Assembly: GCF_018130615.1 (NCBI RefSeq)
Contig: NZ_JAFCKB010000029.1
Coordinates: forward strand, 1 to 64,000
Direction: 5' to 3'
Origin: Bradyrhizobium manausense
GTDB taxonomy: Bacteria > Pseudomonadota > Alphaproteobacteria > Rhizobiales > Xanthobacteraceae
Length of the DNA stretch: 64,000 nucleotides
The position numbers and the translations under genes are program-made. Below are positions 8,439 to 18,083 of the stretch, piece by piece (the stretch's first letter is position 1; the number at the start of each line of letters is the position of its first letter). The notes under the pieces were generated by a model. It saw nothing but the letters and a program-made list of their open reading frames with translations. It was not told the DNA's origin and did not search any database.

Positions 8439-11400
8439 TTGGCCACCTTCGACGTGCCGCCGTAGCGGCGATACAGGATCGGCAGGAGGATCAGGGTCAG
8501 CACCGTGGAGGACAGCAGCCCTCCGATCACGACGACGGCAAGCGGTCGCTGGACTTCGGATCCCGGACCTGAGGCAAACAGCAGCGGGATCAAGCCGAGC
8601 GCCGTGATGCTTGCGGTCATCAGCACCGGCCGAAGCCTGCGCATTGCGCCTTCGACGACGATACGATGTTCGCTCAGGCCGTGGGCTCGCAGTTGGTTGA
8701 AGTAGGAGACCAGGACGACGCCGTTGAGAACGGCAATCCCGAGCAGCGCGATGAATCCGACCGACGCCGGTACCGACAGGTACTCACCCGTGAAGACCAG
8801 CGCGAAGACGCCGCCGATCAGGGCGAAGGGAATGTTCACCAGCACGAGCAAGGCCTGCCGGATCGCTCCGAACGTCGTGAACAGCAGCACAAAAATCAGA
8901 CCGATCGCCACGGGGACGACGACGGACAGGCGTGCGGAGGCACGTTGCTGGTTCTCGAACTGGCCGCCCCACGTCAGCCGATAGCCGTCCGGGAGCTGGA
9001 GTTCTGCCGTGACCTTCTGGCGGGCCGCTTCGACGAAGCCGACCATGTCACGGCCCCGGACGTTGGCTCGAACCACGCTCATGCGAGCGCCATCTTCGCG
9101 ATCGATCTTGACCGGGCCGTCCACGCGTTGAATTCGGGCGACCTGCGACAGCGCAACGTGCTGCCCCGACGCGAGCGTCAGCGGAAGGCTCGAGAGCAGC
9201 GACGGCGCCTCCCTCGTCGCGTTGCTACCTCGGACGAGAATCGGTGTGCGGCGTCCCTCCTCGAGCGCGGTTCCGATCGTTCGCCCCTCGATTTGCGTGC
9301 GGAGCGAATTGGCAATGGCGTCGACCGTCAGGCCGAGACGTCCGGCCTCCATTCGATTGACGGAAACCGCATAATATTGAGCGCCTTCGTTGAGCGTGGT
9401 GTAGACGTCTTCGGCACCGTCGATGCCGGACAGGATGGCCGACAGCTTTGCCGCGATTTCGTTCAGCCTGGCGATCTCCGGGCCGAAGATCTTGACCGCG
9501 ACGTCGCCACGTACGCCGCTGATCATCTCCTGCACACGCATGTCGATCGGCTGAGTAAAGCTAAGCGAGATGCCGGGAAAGCCGGAGAGAACCTCACGCA
9601 ATTTCTGCAGCAGGGCCTCTCGATTGTCGGTCTGCCTCTCGGCGGCTGGCTTCAGCACGAGGAATGTGTCGGTCTGGTTCGGCCCCATGGGGTCCAGGCC
9701 GAGCTCGTCGGATCCGGTCCGTGCGACGATGCCGGCAATGTCAGGCACAGCCAGCAGCGCGGCCTGCAGCCTCCCGTTGATGGCAAGCGATTCGTCGAGA
9801 TTGACGGAAGGAAGCGTTTCCACGCTGACGATGACGTCGCCTTCGTCCATGGTCGGCATGAAAGTCTTGCCGAGCTTCGCATAGGCCAAGCCCGCAGCGA
9901 GCAGGCCGATCAGGGCCGCAGCCATGACCTTGCGCTCGTTGCTCAAGGCCCAGTCCAGTGCCGGCGCGTAGACGCGCTGGGCCGCACGAACGATCAGAGG
10001 ATCGCGATGTGACGCAGATTTGAGCAGGAAGGACGTCGCGACCGGAATCACGGTCAGCGCGAGCAACAGTGAGCCGGCGAGCGCGAAAATGATCGCCAGT
10101 GCGACGGGGATGAAGAGCTTCCCCTCCAGTCCCTGGAGCGTCAGCAGGGGGACGAACACGATGATGATGATCAGGACGCCCGAGGCCACCGGCTCAAGGA
10201 CTTCGCAAACCGACCGGTAGACCAAATGGATCAGCGGAGCCCCCTTGCCTGGCTCGTGCTTGCCGAGGTTGCCGACGATGTTCTCGACCACAACGACCAG
10301 CGCGTCGATCAACATGCCGATCGCGATCGCAAGTCCGCCGAGGCTCATCAGGTTGGCCGACATTCCCGCCGCACGCATGACGATCAGCGCAATGACGATG
10401 GCGAGAGGCAGGCTGAGGGCGATCACCAGCGAGGCCCGCCAGTTGCCGAGGAAAAGCAGCAGAAGCACGATGACGAGGGCGGTGGCCTCGCCAAGAGCGC
10501 GCACAACGGTCCCGACGGCGCGGTCGACCAGGCGGCTGCGATCATAGAACACGTTGATTGAAACGCTCTTCGGCAGCGAGGGTTGCAGCTCCGCAAGGCG
10601 AGCCCGCACGTCGCGGACGAGCTGTCCCGCGTTGGCGCCGCGCAAACCGAGCACGAGCCCCTCGACCGTTTCGCCGCGGCCGTTCGACGTGACGGCACCA
10701 TAGCGTGTCAGCGTTCCGACTTTGACGCTCGCGACGTCATTGACGAGGATCGGGACCCCCTCGCGCGTGTCCACGACGATGGCCTTGATGTCCTCGATCG
10801 AACGGATGCTGCCTTCGATCCGCACCAGGGCGCTGTCCTCGCCCTGGTTCACCCGACCGGCGCCGTCGTTGCGGCTGTTGGCCTCGATGGCCCGGCGAAA
10901 CAGGTCGTAGGAAATGCCGCGGGCGGCAAGCGCGTCATTTCGCGGAACGATCTCGAAGGCTCGCACGTAGCCGCCCAGCGCGTTGACGTCCGCAACGCCG
11001 GAGACCGTGCGCAGGGCCGGTCGGATCACCCAGTCGAGCAGGGTTCGACGCTCGGCGAGTGAAAGCTCGGCGCTGTCGATCGTGAACATGAACATTTCGC
11101 CCAAAGGGCTCGTGATCGGGGCAAGACCGCCGCTGACTCCGTCAGGGAAATCGCGCGAGATATTGGACAGTCGTTCCGAAACCTGGTTGCGTGCCCAGTA
11201 GATGTCGGTCCCGTCCTCGAAATCGACGGTGATATCGGCCAGCGCATATTTCGTGGTCGAACGCAGGATCTTCTTGTTCGGCAATCCGAGCAGCTCGAGC
11301 TCGACGGGCACTGTGATGCGCTGCTCGACCTCTTCGGGGGTGAGGCCTGGCGCTTTCATGATGATCTTCACCTGAACCGGCGAGACGTCGGGAAACGCAT

Positions 11401-11509
11401 CGATCGGCAGGCTGGGCAACAGGACAGCACCGGCGCCGATCAACAGCAGCACGCTCAGGACGACGAACAGCCGCTGCGAAAGCGCGAATGCGACCAGACG
11501 CCGGAGCAT
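8435..11509 (-). CDS. Heavy-metal efflux RND pump (CzcA/CusA family)
   Basis: 1024-residue inner-membrane proton-driven pump that exports metal cations through a tripartite complex. Seen: the N-terminal helix and RND periplasmic start (PSLPIDAFPDVSPVQVKI), twelve predicted helices in two halves, a TM4 acidic motif in AIGMLIDALVVVVEN, and conserved ISGVRGDVAVKIFGPE. The TM4 motif has one Asp in the CusA style (AIGxxxDA) rather than the two-Asp DFGxxxDG of CzcA, which leans toward monovalent Cu/Ag; specificity is nevertheless uncertain. The start codon directly abuts the adaptor stop (TAG then ATG), giving a tight operon. Confidence 0.93.
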   Translation of the reverse strand: MLRRLVAFALSQRLFVVLSVLLLIGAGAVLLPSLPIDAFPDVSPVQVKIIMKAPGLTPEEVEQRITVPVELELLGLPNKKILRSTTKYALADITVDFEDGTDIYWARNQVSERLSNISRDFPDGVSGGLAPITSPLGEMFMFTIDSAELSLAERRTLLDWVIRPALRTVSGVADVNALGGYVRAFEIVPRNDALAARGISYDLFRRAIEANSRNDGAGRVNQGEDSALVRIEGSIRSIEDIKAIVVDTREGVPILVNDVASVKVGTLTRYGAVTSNGRGETVEGLVLGLRGANAGQLVRDVRARLAELQPSLPKSVSINVFYDRSRLVDRAVGTVVRALGEATALVIVLLLLFLGNWRASLVIALSLPLAIVIALIVMRAAGMSANLMSLGGLAIAIGMLIDALVVVVENIVGNLGKHEPGKGAPLIHLVYRSVCEVLEPVASGVLIIIIVFVPLLTLQGLEGKLFIPVALAIIFALAGSLLLALTVIPVATSFLLKSASHRDPLIVRAAQRVYAPALDWALSNERKVMAAALIGLLAAGLAYAKLGKTFMPTMDEGDVIVSVETLPSVNLDESLAINGRLQAALLAVPDIAGIVARTGSDELGLDPMGPNQTDTFLVLKPAAERQTDNREALLQKLREVLSGFPGISLSFTQPIDMRVQEMISGVRGDVAVKIFGPEIARLNEIAAKLSAILSGIDGAEDVYTTLNEGAQYYAVSVNRMEAGRLGLTVDAIANSLRTQIEGRTIGTALEEGRRTPILVRGSNATREAPSLLSSLPLTLASGQHVALSQVARIQRVDGPVKIDREDGARMSVVRANVRGRDMVGFVEAARQKVTAELQLPDGYRLTWGGQFENQQRASARLSVVVPVAIGLIFVLLFTTFGAIRQALLVLVNIPFALIGGVFALVFTGEYLSVPASVGFIALLGIAVLNGVVLVSYFNQLRAHGLSEHRIVVEGAMRRLRPVLMTASITALGLIPLLFASGPGSEVQRPLAVVVIGGLLSSTVLTLILLPILYRRYGGTSKVAK

Positions 11510-12643
11510 CTATTGCCCCAATCCCGAGAGAATGCCGCGGAGCGCCGAGATGCCGCCGATCGCGATCTCGTCGCGATCGGTGATCGGGCCGGATACCACG
11601 ACATGGTCCTGGTCTTCGGCAAGGAGCGTGACCGGAACGAGCCGGAAACCGCCATCGAAGGCCACAAACACGGAGGTCTGCTCACCCCGCCGGACCAGCC
11701 CGGCATAGGGGATCTCCCAGGCGCTGTCGCCGGCGGAGAGAAAGCCGATGCGGGCTGCGGCGGTCTGGCCGGGATGCAGCTCGCCGTCGTTGGGGATCTC
11801 CGCACGGACCAGGATGGTCTGGGTGGCGGGATCTGTCGTCTCGGAGACCAGCACGACCTTGCCGGGCGTGGCATAACCCTCGATCTCGATTTTCGCCCCG
11901 GTGCGGATCGCTCGAATGCTGGCAGCGGGAACCGCAATTTCGGCCCATAACGGCGAGAGCCGCGCCAGCTTGACCAGCGGCGCGGATTGTTCGAGCCGCT
12001 GCCCCGGCGATACCGCGACGTCGACCACGGATGCGGTCTGCGGTGCGTTGACCGTGAGCGTGGCGCTGATCGCAGCTTCCTGGACTAGCCGCGAAATTGC
12101 CTCGTCGGACATTCCGCTCAGGCGCAGCATCTGCCGACGTTCGGCGACCACGAGAGTGGCCTGGCGCGCCTCGGCCTGGCTCGCCTCGAGCACGCGTTGC
12201 GGGATCGCCTTGCCCTCGAACAGATCGATGTTGCGTTTGAGCTGTTGGCTTGCGAGCAGCTCCTGCGCGATCGCGTGCAGATAGTCGCGCTGCTGGGAGA
12301 CGAAGCTTGGACTTTCCAGGACAACCAGCGGCTGGCCGGCCGAGATGCGGTCGCCGCGACCGACCGGGAGGCCGGCCACCATGCCGGCCACGGGCGCGCT
12401 GACCACCCACAATTGCGGCGTGGGGATCACGATCTGGACGGGGTAGGGCAGCGTCAGGTCGGTCCTGCTTGCGACCGGATGGGCGACGCGCACGCCAAGA
12501 TTTCGCGCCTGCGGCTCGCTCAGCTTGAGCTCGTCCTGCGCTCCGAGCACCGGGGGCGAAAAGCCGAGAGCGAGCGCGGACAGGATACACGCAGCCAATT
12601 TCCGACCGCGAATCGGGAGGCGAAGCCCATGTTGGAGTTGCAT
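11510..12643 (-). CDS. RND efflux periplasmic adaptor (CzcB/CusB-like)
   Basis: 377-residue adaptor joining the RND pump to an outer-membrane factor. It has a signal peptide (RGRKLAACILSALALGF, cleavage near VLGA), a short coiled-coil hairpin (about residues 100-180), a lipoyl domain (VSAPVAGMVAGLPVGRGDRI) and a barrel domain (EIEGYATPGKVVLVSE). I chose ATG 12643, which puts the positive n-region at the start; a TTG at 12664 is also open. First gene of the operon; no outer-membrane channel gene lies upstream, which is unusual for Czc/Cus loci. Confidence 0.88.
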   Translation of the reverse strand: MQLQHGLRLPIRGRKLAACILSALALGFSPPVLGAQDELKLSEPQARNLGVRVAHPVASRTDLTLPYPVQIVIPTPQLWVVSAPVAGMVAGLPVGRGDRISAGQPLVVLESPSFVSQQRDYLHAIAQELLASQQLKRNIDLFEGKAIPQRVLEASQAEARQATLVVAERRQMLRLSGMSDEAISRLVQEAAISATLTVNAPQTASVVDVAVSPGQRLEQSAPLVKLARLSPLWAEIAVPAASIRAIRTGAKIEIEGYATPGKVVLVSETTDPATQTILVRAEIPNDGELHPGQTAAARIGFLSAGDSAWEIPYAGLVRRGEQTSVFVAFDGGFRLVPVTLLAEDQDHVVVSGPITDRDEIAIGGISALRGILSGLGQ

Positions 12644-12747
12644 GGCAGAAGTGGTCCGAAACAACGTGAGGACACGTTAATCCGGCGGGACGCGGCCTCG
12701 TTGATTTGCATCAACTGACGTCAGCCTGCGACACAAGGCAGCGCTGT

Positions 12748-14250
12748 TCAGCGTCTGACGATCGAGCCGGACCGCCCGATCAGGCGGGCGAGCTGCTTGA
12801 AGCGGCTGCCGACGCGGTCGGCGACGAGGTCGCCGAGCCTGTGCTCGAACACCAGCATCAGATTGCGCCCCTGGCTGCGGAAATGCGTTGCCGGCAACAC
12901 GCCAGGGCGCGCAGCGGAGATCAGATGCGCGACGCGGAACGCCGCGCCGAGCAGGCGGGCGCGTTCGAGCTGCGCCGGCGTCAGCAGTTCCTGCATGGTC
13001 AGCGGCGGCTGGTTCTCTTCGCTCAAGCCCGCATAGCGGTAGAACACCGAGAGCCCGACGAAGGCGCGCTCGCGGTGATCGATCGCGCCGAAATTGGCGT
13101 TGACTACGAGGCTCAGCGTCTGCTCGCCGCGATGGTCGGGATGAACACGCCAACCGATGTCAGACAGCAGACAGGCGGTGTGGCGCAGGCGGCGGTCTTC
13201 CTCAGTCTCGCGCAGCTTCACGACGCGCGCCAGCCGGTCGGTCCAGGCCATCAGCTCTCGCGCATGCTTCGCCGAGCGTGATAAGAGCTGGTTGAGCTCT
13301 TCGGCGGCGCAGATCAGGCCGTCCTTGTCGCGCTCGGACTCCGGCAGCTTCTCGTGCAACAGGCCCTCGCGCACGCCGAAGGTCGAGAACACGATGGTCT
13401 TCGGCTTTGCGACCCGGATGATGTGCTCGAGCACGAGCGCCGCATAGGTGAGGAGAGGGCGCCGCGCGTCGGCGACGACCTCGATGTCGGCGAGCATGTC
13501 GGCGGCGGCGAGGCGCCGCAGGCGGCGGGCAAAATCGAGCGCCTCGGTCGCTGGAATCGAATAGCCGTGCATCACCTGGAGCGGATAGCCGCTCTGGATA
13601 ATGTGGATGCGCGCGAGCGCGCGCCACGTTCCTCCGACGGCATAGAAGGTGCGGCCGCGGCCAGCGGTGAGTTGTGGGACCTCGTCGATCGCCTCGCGCA
13701 CGATGCGGTCGGCGCGCTTGAGGGATTTGTGGGCGAGGTCCTGCAGTGCGAGGCCGCCGAGCGGCAACGTTACGCCGCTGCGCACGCTGTTCCCGCGCAC
13801 ATCGATCAGTTCCAGCGAGCCGCCGCCAAGATCGCCGACGATGCCGTCGGGCCGATGGATTCCCGAGATTACACCGAGAGCCGACAGTTTGGCTTCGCGC
13901 GGTCCAGACAGGATCTCGATCTTCACGGCGCAGATGCGCTCGGCCTTCGCAATGAAGTCGGGACCGTTGGAGGCGTCGCGGCAGGCGGCGGTCGCGATCG
14001 CGAACACGCGGCCGACCTGCATCACGCGGCACAGCGCGCGAAAACGCCTCAGCGACGTCAGCGCCTTGTCGACGGCGTCGGGCGCGAGCAGGCCCGTGCT
14101 CTGCACCTCGCGCCCGAGGCCGCAAAGCGTCTTCTCGTTGAAGATTGGAATCAGGCTCCGTGCCAGCGCCTCGTAGACGACGAGACGAACCGAATTGGAG
14201 CCGATGTCGATGACCGCGACGCTAGCGCCACGCTTGCGCGGCCGTTTCAC
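12748..14250 (-). CDS. ppx: Exopolyphosphatase / guanosine pentaphosphatase family
   Basis: Ppx/GppA phosphatase of 500 residues that releases phosphate from polyphosphate (or from pppGpp). The ASKHA-fold N-terminus shows AVIDIGSNSVRLVVYE, the second phosphate loop IVGDLGGGSLELI and TLPLGGLAL; the C-terminal half is the HD-like helical domain seen in long Ppx proteins. It starts 15 bases after the ppk stop on the same strand, so kinase and phosphatase form one operon. Substrate choice between polyP and pppGpp cannot be read from sequence alone. Confidence 0.94.
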   Translation of the reverse strand: MKRPRKRGASVAVIDIGSNSVRLVVYEALARSLIPIFNEKTLCGLGREVQSTGLLAPDAVDKALTSLRRFRALCRVMQVGRVFAIATAACRDASNGPDFIAKAERICAVKIEILSGPREAKLSALGVISGIHRPDGIVGDLGGGSLELIDVRGNSVRSGVTLPLGGLALQDLAHKSLKRADRIVREAIDEVPQLTAGRGRTFYAVGGTWRALARIHIIQSGYPLQVMHGYSIPATEALDFARRLRRLAAADMLADIEVVADARRPLLTYAALVLEHIIRVAKPKTIVFSTFGVREGLLHEKLPESERDKDGLICAAEELNQLLSRSAKHARELMAWTDRLARVVKLRETEEDRRLRHTACLLSDIGWRVHPDHRGEQTLSLVVNANFGAIDHRERAFVGLSVFYRYAGLSEENQPPLTMQELLTPAQLERARLLGAAFRVAHLISAARPGVLPATHFRSQGRNLMLVFEHRLGDLVADRVGSRFKQLARLIGRSGSIVRR

Positions 14251-14265
14251 GGCAAAGATCTCCGG

Positions 14266-16473
14266 TCAGGACTGATGGCGTTCGTTTCGGCGCGTGAGAC
14301 GCCGCGGCGAAGATTCCTTGAGCGACTTTCCACGGCCAGACAGACTCGGATTTGTCATGAAGTAGTTGTGCACGTTGAAAGGCTCCTCGCCCTTCGCGGC
14401 CTTCATACGCGTTGAGGACCCGTCCGGCAACAATTGCCAGCTCTGCTCATTGTCCTTCAGATTTGCGACCATGATCTGTTCGAGAACCTGCTGATGCACC
14501 GTAGGATTTTGCAGCGGACACAGCACCTCGACGCGGCGATCGAGGTTGCGCGGCATCATATCGGCCGACGAGATATACACAGCCGCTTTGGCGCTCGGCA
14601 GGCCCTGGCCCATGCCGAAGCAGTAGATTCGGCCGTGTTCCAGGAACCGACCGATGATCGACTTGACGCGGATGTTCTCCGACAGGCCGGGAATGCCGGG
14701 GCGGAGGCAGCAGATACCGCGCACCACGAGCTCGACCTGGACGCCGGCCTGTGACGCCTCGTAAAGCGCGTCAATGATATCGGGGTCGACAAGCGCATTC
14801 ATCTTCATCCAGACCGCACCGGGCTTGCCGTGACGCGCGTGCTCGGTCTCACCCTGGATGTGCTCGATGATGCGCTTGCGCAGGGTCAGTGGCGACACCG
14901 CCATCTTTTCCAGATCGCTCGGTGCCGCGTAGCCCGTGATGAAGTTGAACACGCGCGCGGCGTCGCGGCCGATGGTCGGTTCCGAGGTGAAGTAGGAGAG
15001 GTCAGTATAGATGCGCGCGGTCACCGGGTGATAGTTGCCGGTGCCGGTATGGACGTAAGTGGTGAGGCTGCCGCCTTCGCGGCGTACCACCATTGACAGC
15101 TTCGCATGGGTCTTCAGTTCGAGGAAGCCATAGACGACCTGCACGCCGGCGCGTTCGAGATCGCGCGCCCAGCGGATGTTGGCCTCTTCGTCGAAGCGCG
15201 CCTTCAATTCAATCAGCGCGGTGACGGACTTGCCGGCTTCGGCGGCTTCGGCCAGCGTGCGCACGATCGGCGAGTTGTTGGAGGTGCGATAGAGCGTCTG
15301 CTTGATCGCGACGACATCAGGATCGCGCGCCGCCTGCTGCAGGAACTGCACCACCACGTCGAAGGATTCGTAGGGGTGATGGACGATCAGGTCCTTCTGG
15401 CGAATGGCGGCAAAGATGTCGCCGCCATGCTCGCGCACGCGCTCGGGATGGCGCGGCACGTAAGGGGTGAACTCGAGGTCGGGCCGGTCGAGCCGGGTGA
15501 GCTGCGAGAGCTCGTTCATGGCGAGCACGCCGTCGACCAGGAACACCTCGTCGTCGGCTGCCGACAGCGCGTGCTGCACGAAGCTGCGCAGCTCCTCGGG
15601 CATCTTGGCGTCGATCTCGAGCCGGATCACCGATCCGCGGCGACGGCGCTTCAGCGCGGTCTCGAACAGGCGGACGAGGTCTTCGGCCTCTTCCTCGATT
15701 TCGAGCTCGGAGTCGCGAATGATGCGGAAGGCGCCTTGGCCGTGGAGGCTGTAGCCGGGGAACAGGCGGTTGATGAAAAGGCCGGTGACCTGCTCCAGTG
15801 AGATCAGGCGCACTGCTTTGCCCTCCGTGGGCAGACGGATGAAGCGGTCGATCTTGCCGGGCATGCGGATCAGCGCGTTCATCGGCTTGCCGTCGGCCTC
15901 GCGCGTGAGCTGGAGCGCGATGGTAAAGCCGAGGCTCGGGATGAACGGGAATGGGTGGGCCGGATCGATCGCCAGTGGTGTCAGCAGCGGGAACACGTTG
16001 TTGAGGAAATAGTCTTCGAGCCAGGTCCGCTCCGCCTTGGTGACCTCCTTGCCGTCGACCAGCACAATGCCGACATCGGCCAACGTGCCGCGCAGGTCGC
16101 GCCAGATTGCCTGCTGGTCACTGGCGAGCTGGGAGACGGTGCGATTGATCAGCGCGAGCTGCTCGGACGGGGTCAGGCCATCGGGGGCACGTTCGGCAAT
16201 GCCCTCGCGCACCTGGGCCTTGATGCCGGCGACGCGGACCATGAAGAACTCGTCCAGGTTATTTGCCGAAATCGACAGGAATCGCACCCGCTCCAGCACC
16301 GGATGACTGGCGTTGACCGATTCCTCCAGGACGCGGCGGTTGAAATGCAGCCAGGACAGCTCGCGATTGATGAATCGCTCGGGGCTCGAGGCGATCGCCG
16401 GCAGACGCTCGGCCTCCGTGGCTTTCTCTTTCGTTTCAATAGCTTGCGCGGAGTCCATGAGAAGTCGGTCCAT
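14266..16473 (-). CDS. ppk: Polyphosphate kinase 1
   Basis: PPK1 (about 735 residues) polymerises the ATP gamma phosphate into inorganic polyphosphate. Seen: the N-terminal block [20 protein letters not shown], the phospho-accepting His in [13 protein letters not shown] (about residue 455) followed by HTGTGNYHP, and the C-terminal PPK domain ([15 protein letters not shown]). I chose ATG 16473; ATGs at 16521 and 16458 are also in frame. A start at 16473 leaves the Pho-box-like repeat at 16533-16550 about 60 bases upstream, a sensible promoter distance. First gene of the ppk-ppx operon. Confidence 0.95.
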   Translation of the reverse strand: MDRLLMDSAQAIETKEKATEAERLPAIASSPERFINRELSWLHFNRRVLEESVNASHPVLERVRFLSISANNLDEFFMVRVAGIKAQVREGIAERAPDGLTPSEQLALINRTVSQLASDQQAIWRDLRGTLADVGIVLVDGKEVTKAERTWLEDYFLNNVFPLLTPLAIDPAHPFPFIPSLGFTIALQLTREADGKPMNALIRMPGKIDRFIRLPTEGKAVRLISLEQVTGLFINRLFPGYSLHGQGAFRIIRDSELEIEEEAEDLVRLFETALKRRRRGSVIRLEIDAKMPEELRSFVQHALSAADDEVFLVDGVLAMNELSQLTRLDRPDLEFTPYVPRHPERVREHGGDIFAAIRQKDLIVHHPYESFDVVVQFLQQAARDPDVVAIKQTLYRTSNNSPIVRTLAEAAEAGKSVTALIELKARFDEEANIRWARDLERAGVQVVYGFLELKTHAKLSMVVRREGGSLTTYVHTGTGNYHPVTARIYTDLSYFTSEPTIGRDAARVFNFITGYAAPSDLEKMAVSPLTLRKRIIEHIQGETEHARHGKPGAVWMKMNALVDPDIIDALYEASQAGVQVELVVRGICCLRPGIPGLSENIRVKSIIGRFLEHGRIYCFGMGQGLPSAKAAVYISSADMMPRNLDRRVEVLCPLQNPTVHQQVLEQIMVANLKDNEQSWQLLPDGSSTRMKAAKGEEPFNVHNYFMTNPSLSGRGKSLKESSPRRLTRRNERHQS

Positions 16474-16532
16474 CAAAATTGCCCCAATTTGCGACTTATG
16501 CGCAAAAACCGGCCGGAGCATGTGTTAATGCG

Positions 16533-16550
16533 ATGACGTTTCGATGACAT
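16533..16550 (-). promoter_or_regulatory. Pho-box-like tandem repeat upstream of ppk
   Basis: On the minus strand: ATGTCAT, CGAA, ACGTCAT. The PhoB consensus is two CTGTCAT-type heptamers with a 4-base spacer; the first heptamer differs at one base and the second at two, with exact spacing. It lies 60 bases upstream of the chosen ppk start, consistent with phosphate-starvation control. Sequence match only. Confidence 0.5.
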
Positions 16551-16597
16551 TGACGTTCCGCCTTGGCACCGCGTCAAGCCGGTGCGCGGCGTGGCGG

Positions 16598-17275
16598 TCA
16601 GGCGTCCCGAAGCAGCTCGGCGGCAAGGGCCCGGGTGACGGGGCGGCCGAGCCGCAGGGCCTCGCCGTCGAGCAGCTCGACGGCCCGTCGGGCGGCGGCC
16701 GAGGATCGCTCGAGCCGGGTCGCAAGATAGCTCACCACGCTTTCGTCCACCGAGAGCTGACGGTCGGCGCAGAATTTGACGATCAGGCCGCGGAAAAGCT
16801 GGTCATCCGGGGGCGCCAGCGAAATCACTGGAATCGTCCGAAGCCGGGACCGGAGGTCGCGGAGCTCGACCTCGACCGCCGCAGGTGCCTCACGTCCGGT
16901 GAAAAGCACATAGGCACCGTCCTCGCGGGCGAGGTTCATCAGATGGAAGAGGGCGCGCTCGTCAAAATTCCTGGCCTTGAGATCCTCGACCACCAGCGCG
17001 CCGGTGGCGAGGGCCCCCGGAACGCCGGCGGCGGTCAGCGCATTGGCCGTTGTCGAGCGGGCGCCGGCCTCCTCGGCCCAGATCGCGGCCAGATGGCTCT
17101 TGCCGGATCCTTCGGGGCCGGCGAGCCACATGATCCGGTTCGGCCATTCCGGCCAGCCATCGATCAGAGCGAGAGCGGCGGCGTTGGCGGGGCCCTCGAG
17201 GAAATTGTCGCGGCTGAGGCTCTCCGCATGCGGAAGCGAAAACGCCAATTGTCGGGGATGAACGCGGCCTGCCAC
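16598..17275 (-). CDS. hdaA: DnaA regulatory inactivator HdaA
   Basis: DnaA-like AAA+ protein (225 residues) without the DnaA DNA-binding domain, the alphaproteobacterial Hda that with the sliding clamp promotes DnaA-ATP hydrolysis after initiation. Seen: N-terminal PRQLAFSLPHAESLSR, which contains the QLxFxLP-type clamp-binding motif; Walker A GPEGSGKSHLA; Walker B ALVVEDL; and a C-terminal lid. GTG start at 17275. It is on the same strand as the phospholipid synthase upstream and ppk downstream, with a 124-base gap before ppk. Confidence 0.9.
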   Translation of the reverse strand: MAGRVHPRQLAFSLPHAESLSRDNFLEGPANAAALALIDGWPEWPNRIMWLAGPEGSGKSHLAAIWAEEAGARSTTANALTAAGVPGALATGALVVEDLKARNFDERALFHLMNLAREDGAYVLFTGREAPAAVEVELRDLRSRLRTIPVISLAPPDDQLFRGLIVKFCADRQLSVDESVVSYLATRLERSSAAARRAVELLDGEALRLGRPVTRALAAELLRDA

Positions 17276-17386
17276 GCTTGCTTTGCTCCGTGCCGGCGTG
17301 CCGGCTTCGTCTGAAAAAGATGCGGGTTATTCGATCGGGAGTTGGCCTTTTGCGGGGCCGTGTCCCGGCTCTTGGCCTCGATCGTG

Positions 17387-17929
17387 CTACTTGGCCTCAA
17401 TAGTACTCATGTGCCGCAGCCACTCGACGAGATAGAGCGACACGGAGGACAGCGTGAACACCGTGACGAGACCCATCAGCACTATATCATAAGGCGCAGG
17501 CCTGAAGCCGAAGGCGAGGGCGGCCAGCACCAGCGCCGCGTAGGCCACCTGCGCGGCGGTGTTGAGTTTCGATACCTTTGAGGGCCTCATCTCGACCGGC
17601 TTGTCGAACAGCCAGGATACGATCACGGCGGTGACGATCATGATGTCGCGCGATACCACCAGGATCACGATCCAACGCGGGATGTCGCCCCAGATGCCGA
17701 GCGACAGGTAAATGGAAACCAGGAGGGCTTTGTCGGCCAGCGGATCGAGCAGGGCGCCGAGCTCGCTCGTCATGTTGAAGCGCTTGGCCAGGAAGCCATC
17801 GACCGCGTCGCTGATGCCGGCGATCAGGAAGACGGCGAAAGCCACCTCCATTTGGCTCGACACGATGGCCCAGACGATGATCGGGACCAGCATGATGCGG
17901 CCCAGGGTAATGATGTTCGGAATACTCAC
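17387..17929 (-). CDS. CDP-alcohol phosphatidyltransferase family membrane protein
   Basis: 180-residue integral membrane enzyme of phospholipid synthesis (PgsA-like: CDP-diacylglycerol plus an alcohol phosphate). It carries the CDP-alcohol motif in about residues 40-65: SDAVDGFLAKR, then G-ALL-D-PLA-D. The usual Arg of DGxxAR is Lys here, a conservative change. About five helices. The acceptor alcohol cannot be read from sequence; phosphatidylglycerophosphate synthase or cardiolipin-type activity are both possible. It is divergent from purM. Confidence 0.85.
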   Translation of the reverse strand: MSIPNIITLGRIMLVPIIVWAIVSSQMEVAFAVFLIAGISDAVDGFLAKRFNMTSELGALLDPLADKALLVSIYLSLGIWGDIPRWIVILVVSRDIMIVTAVIVSWLFDKPVEMRPSKVSKLNTAAQVAYAALVLAALAFGFRPAPYDIVLMGLVTVFTLSSVSLYLVEWLRHMSTIEAK

Positions 17930-18083
17930 GCGGCGCTTCCCGGCACCCGACCTGTCCTCGAAATCCGGCCCCTTGGAGGCTGAACCCGTTGATATCTACA
18001 TAGTATAGGGCAGCGCGCCATACGAGCCATTGCGTGTCCCCGGAATTCGACGTAACCAGCCGCAAACCCACTGGAAATCGGGC

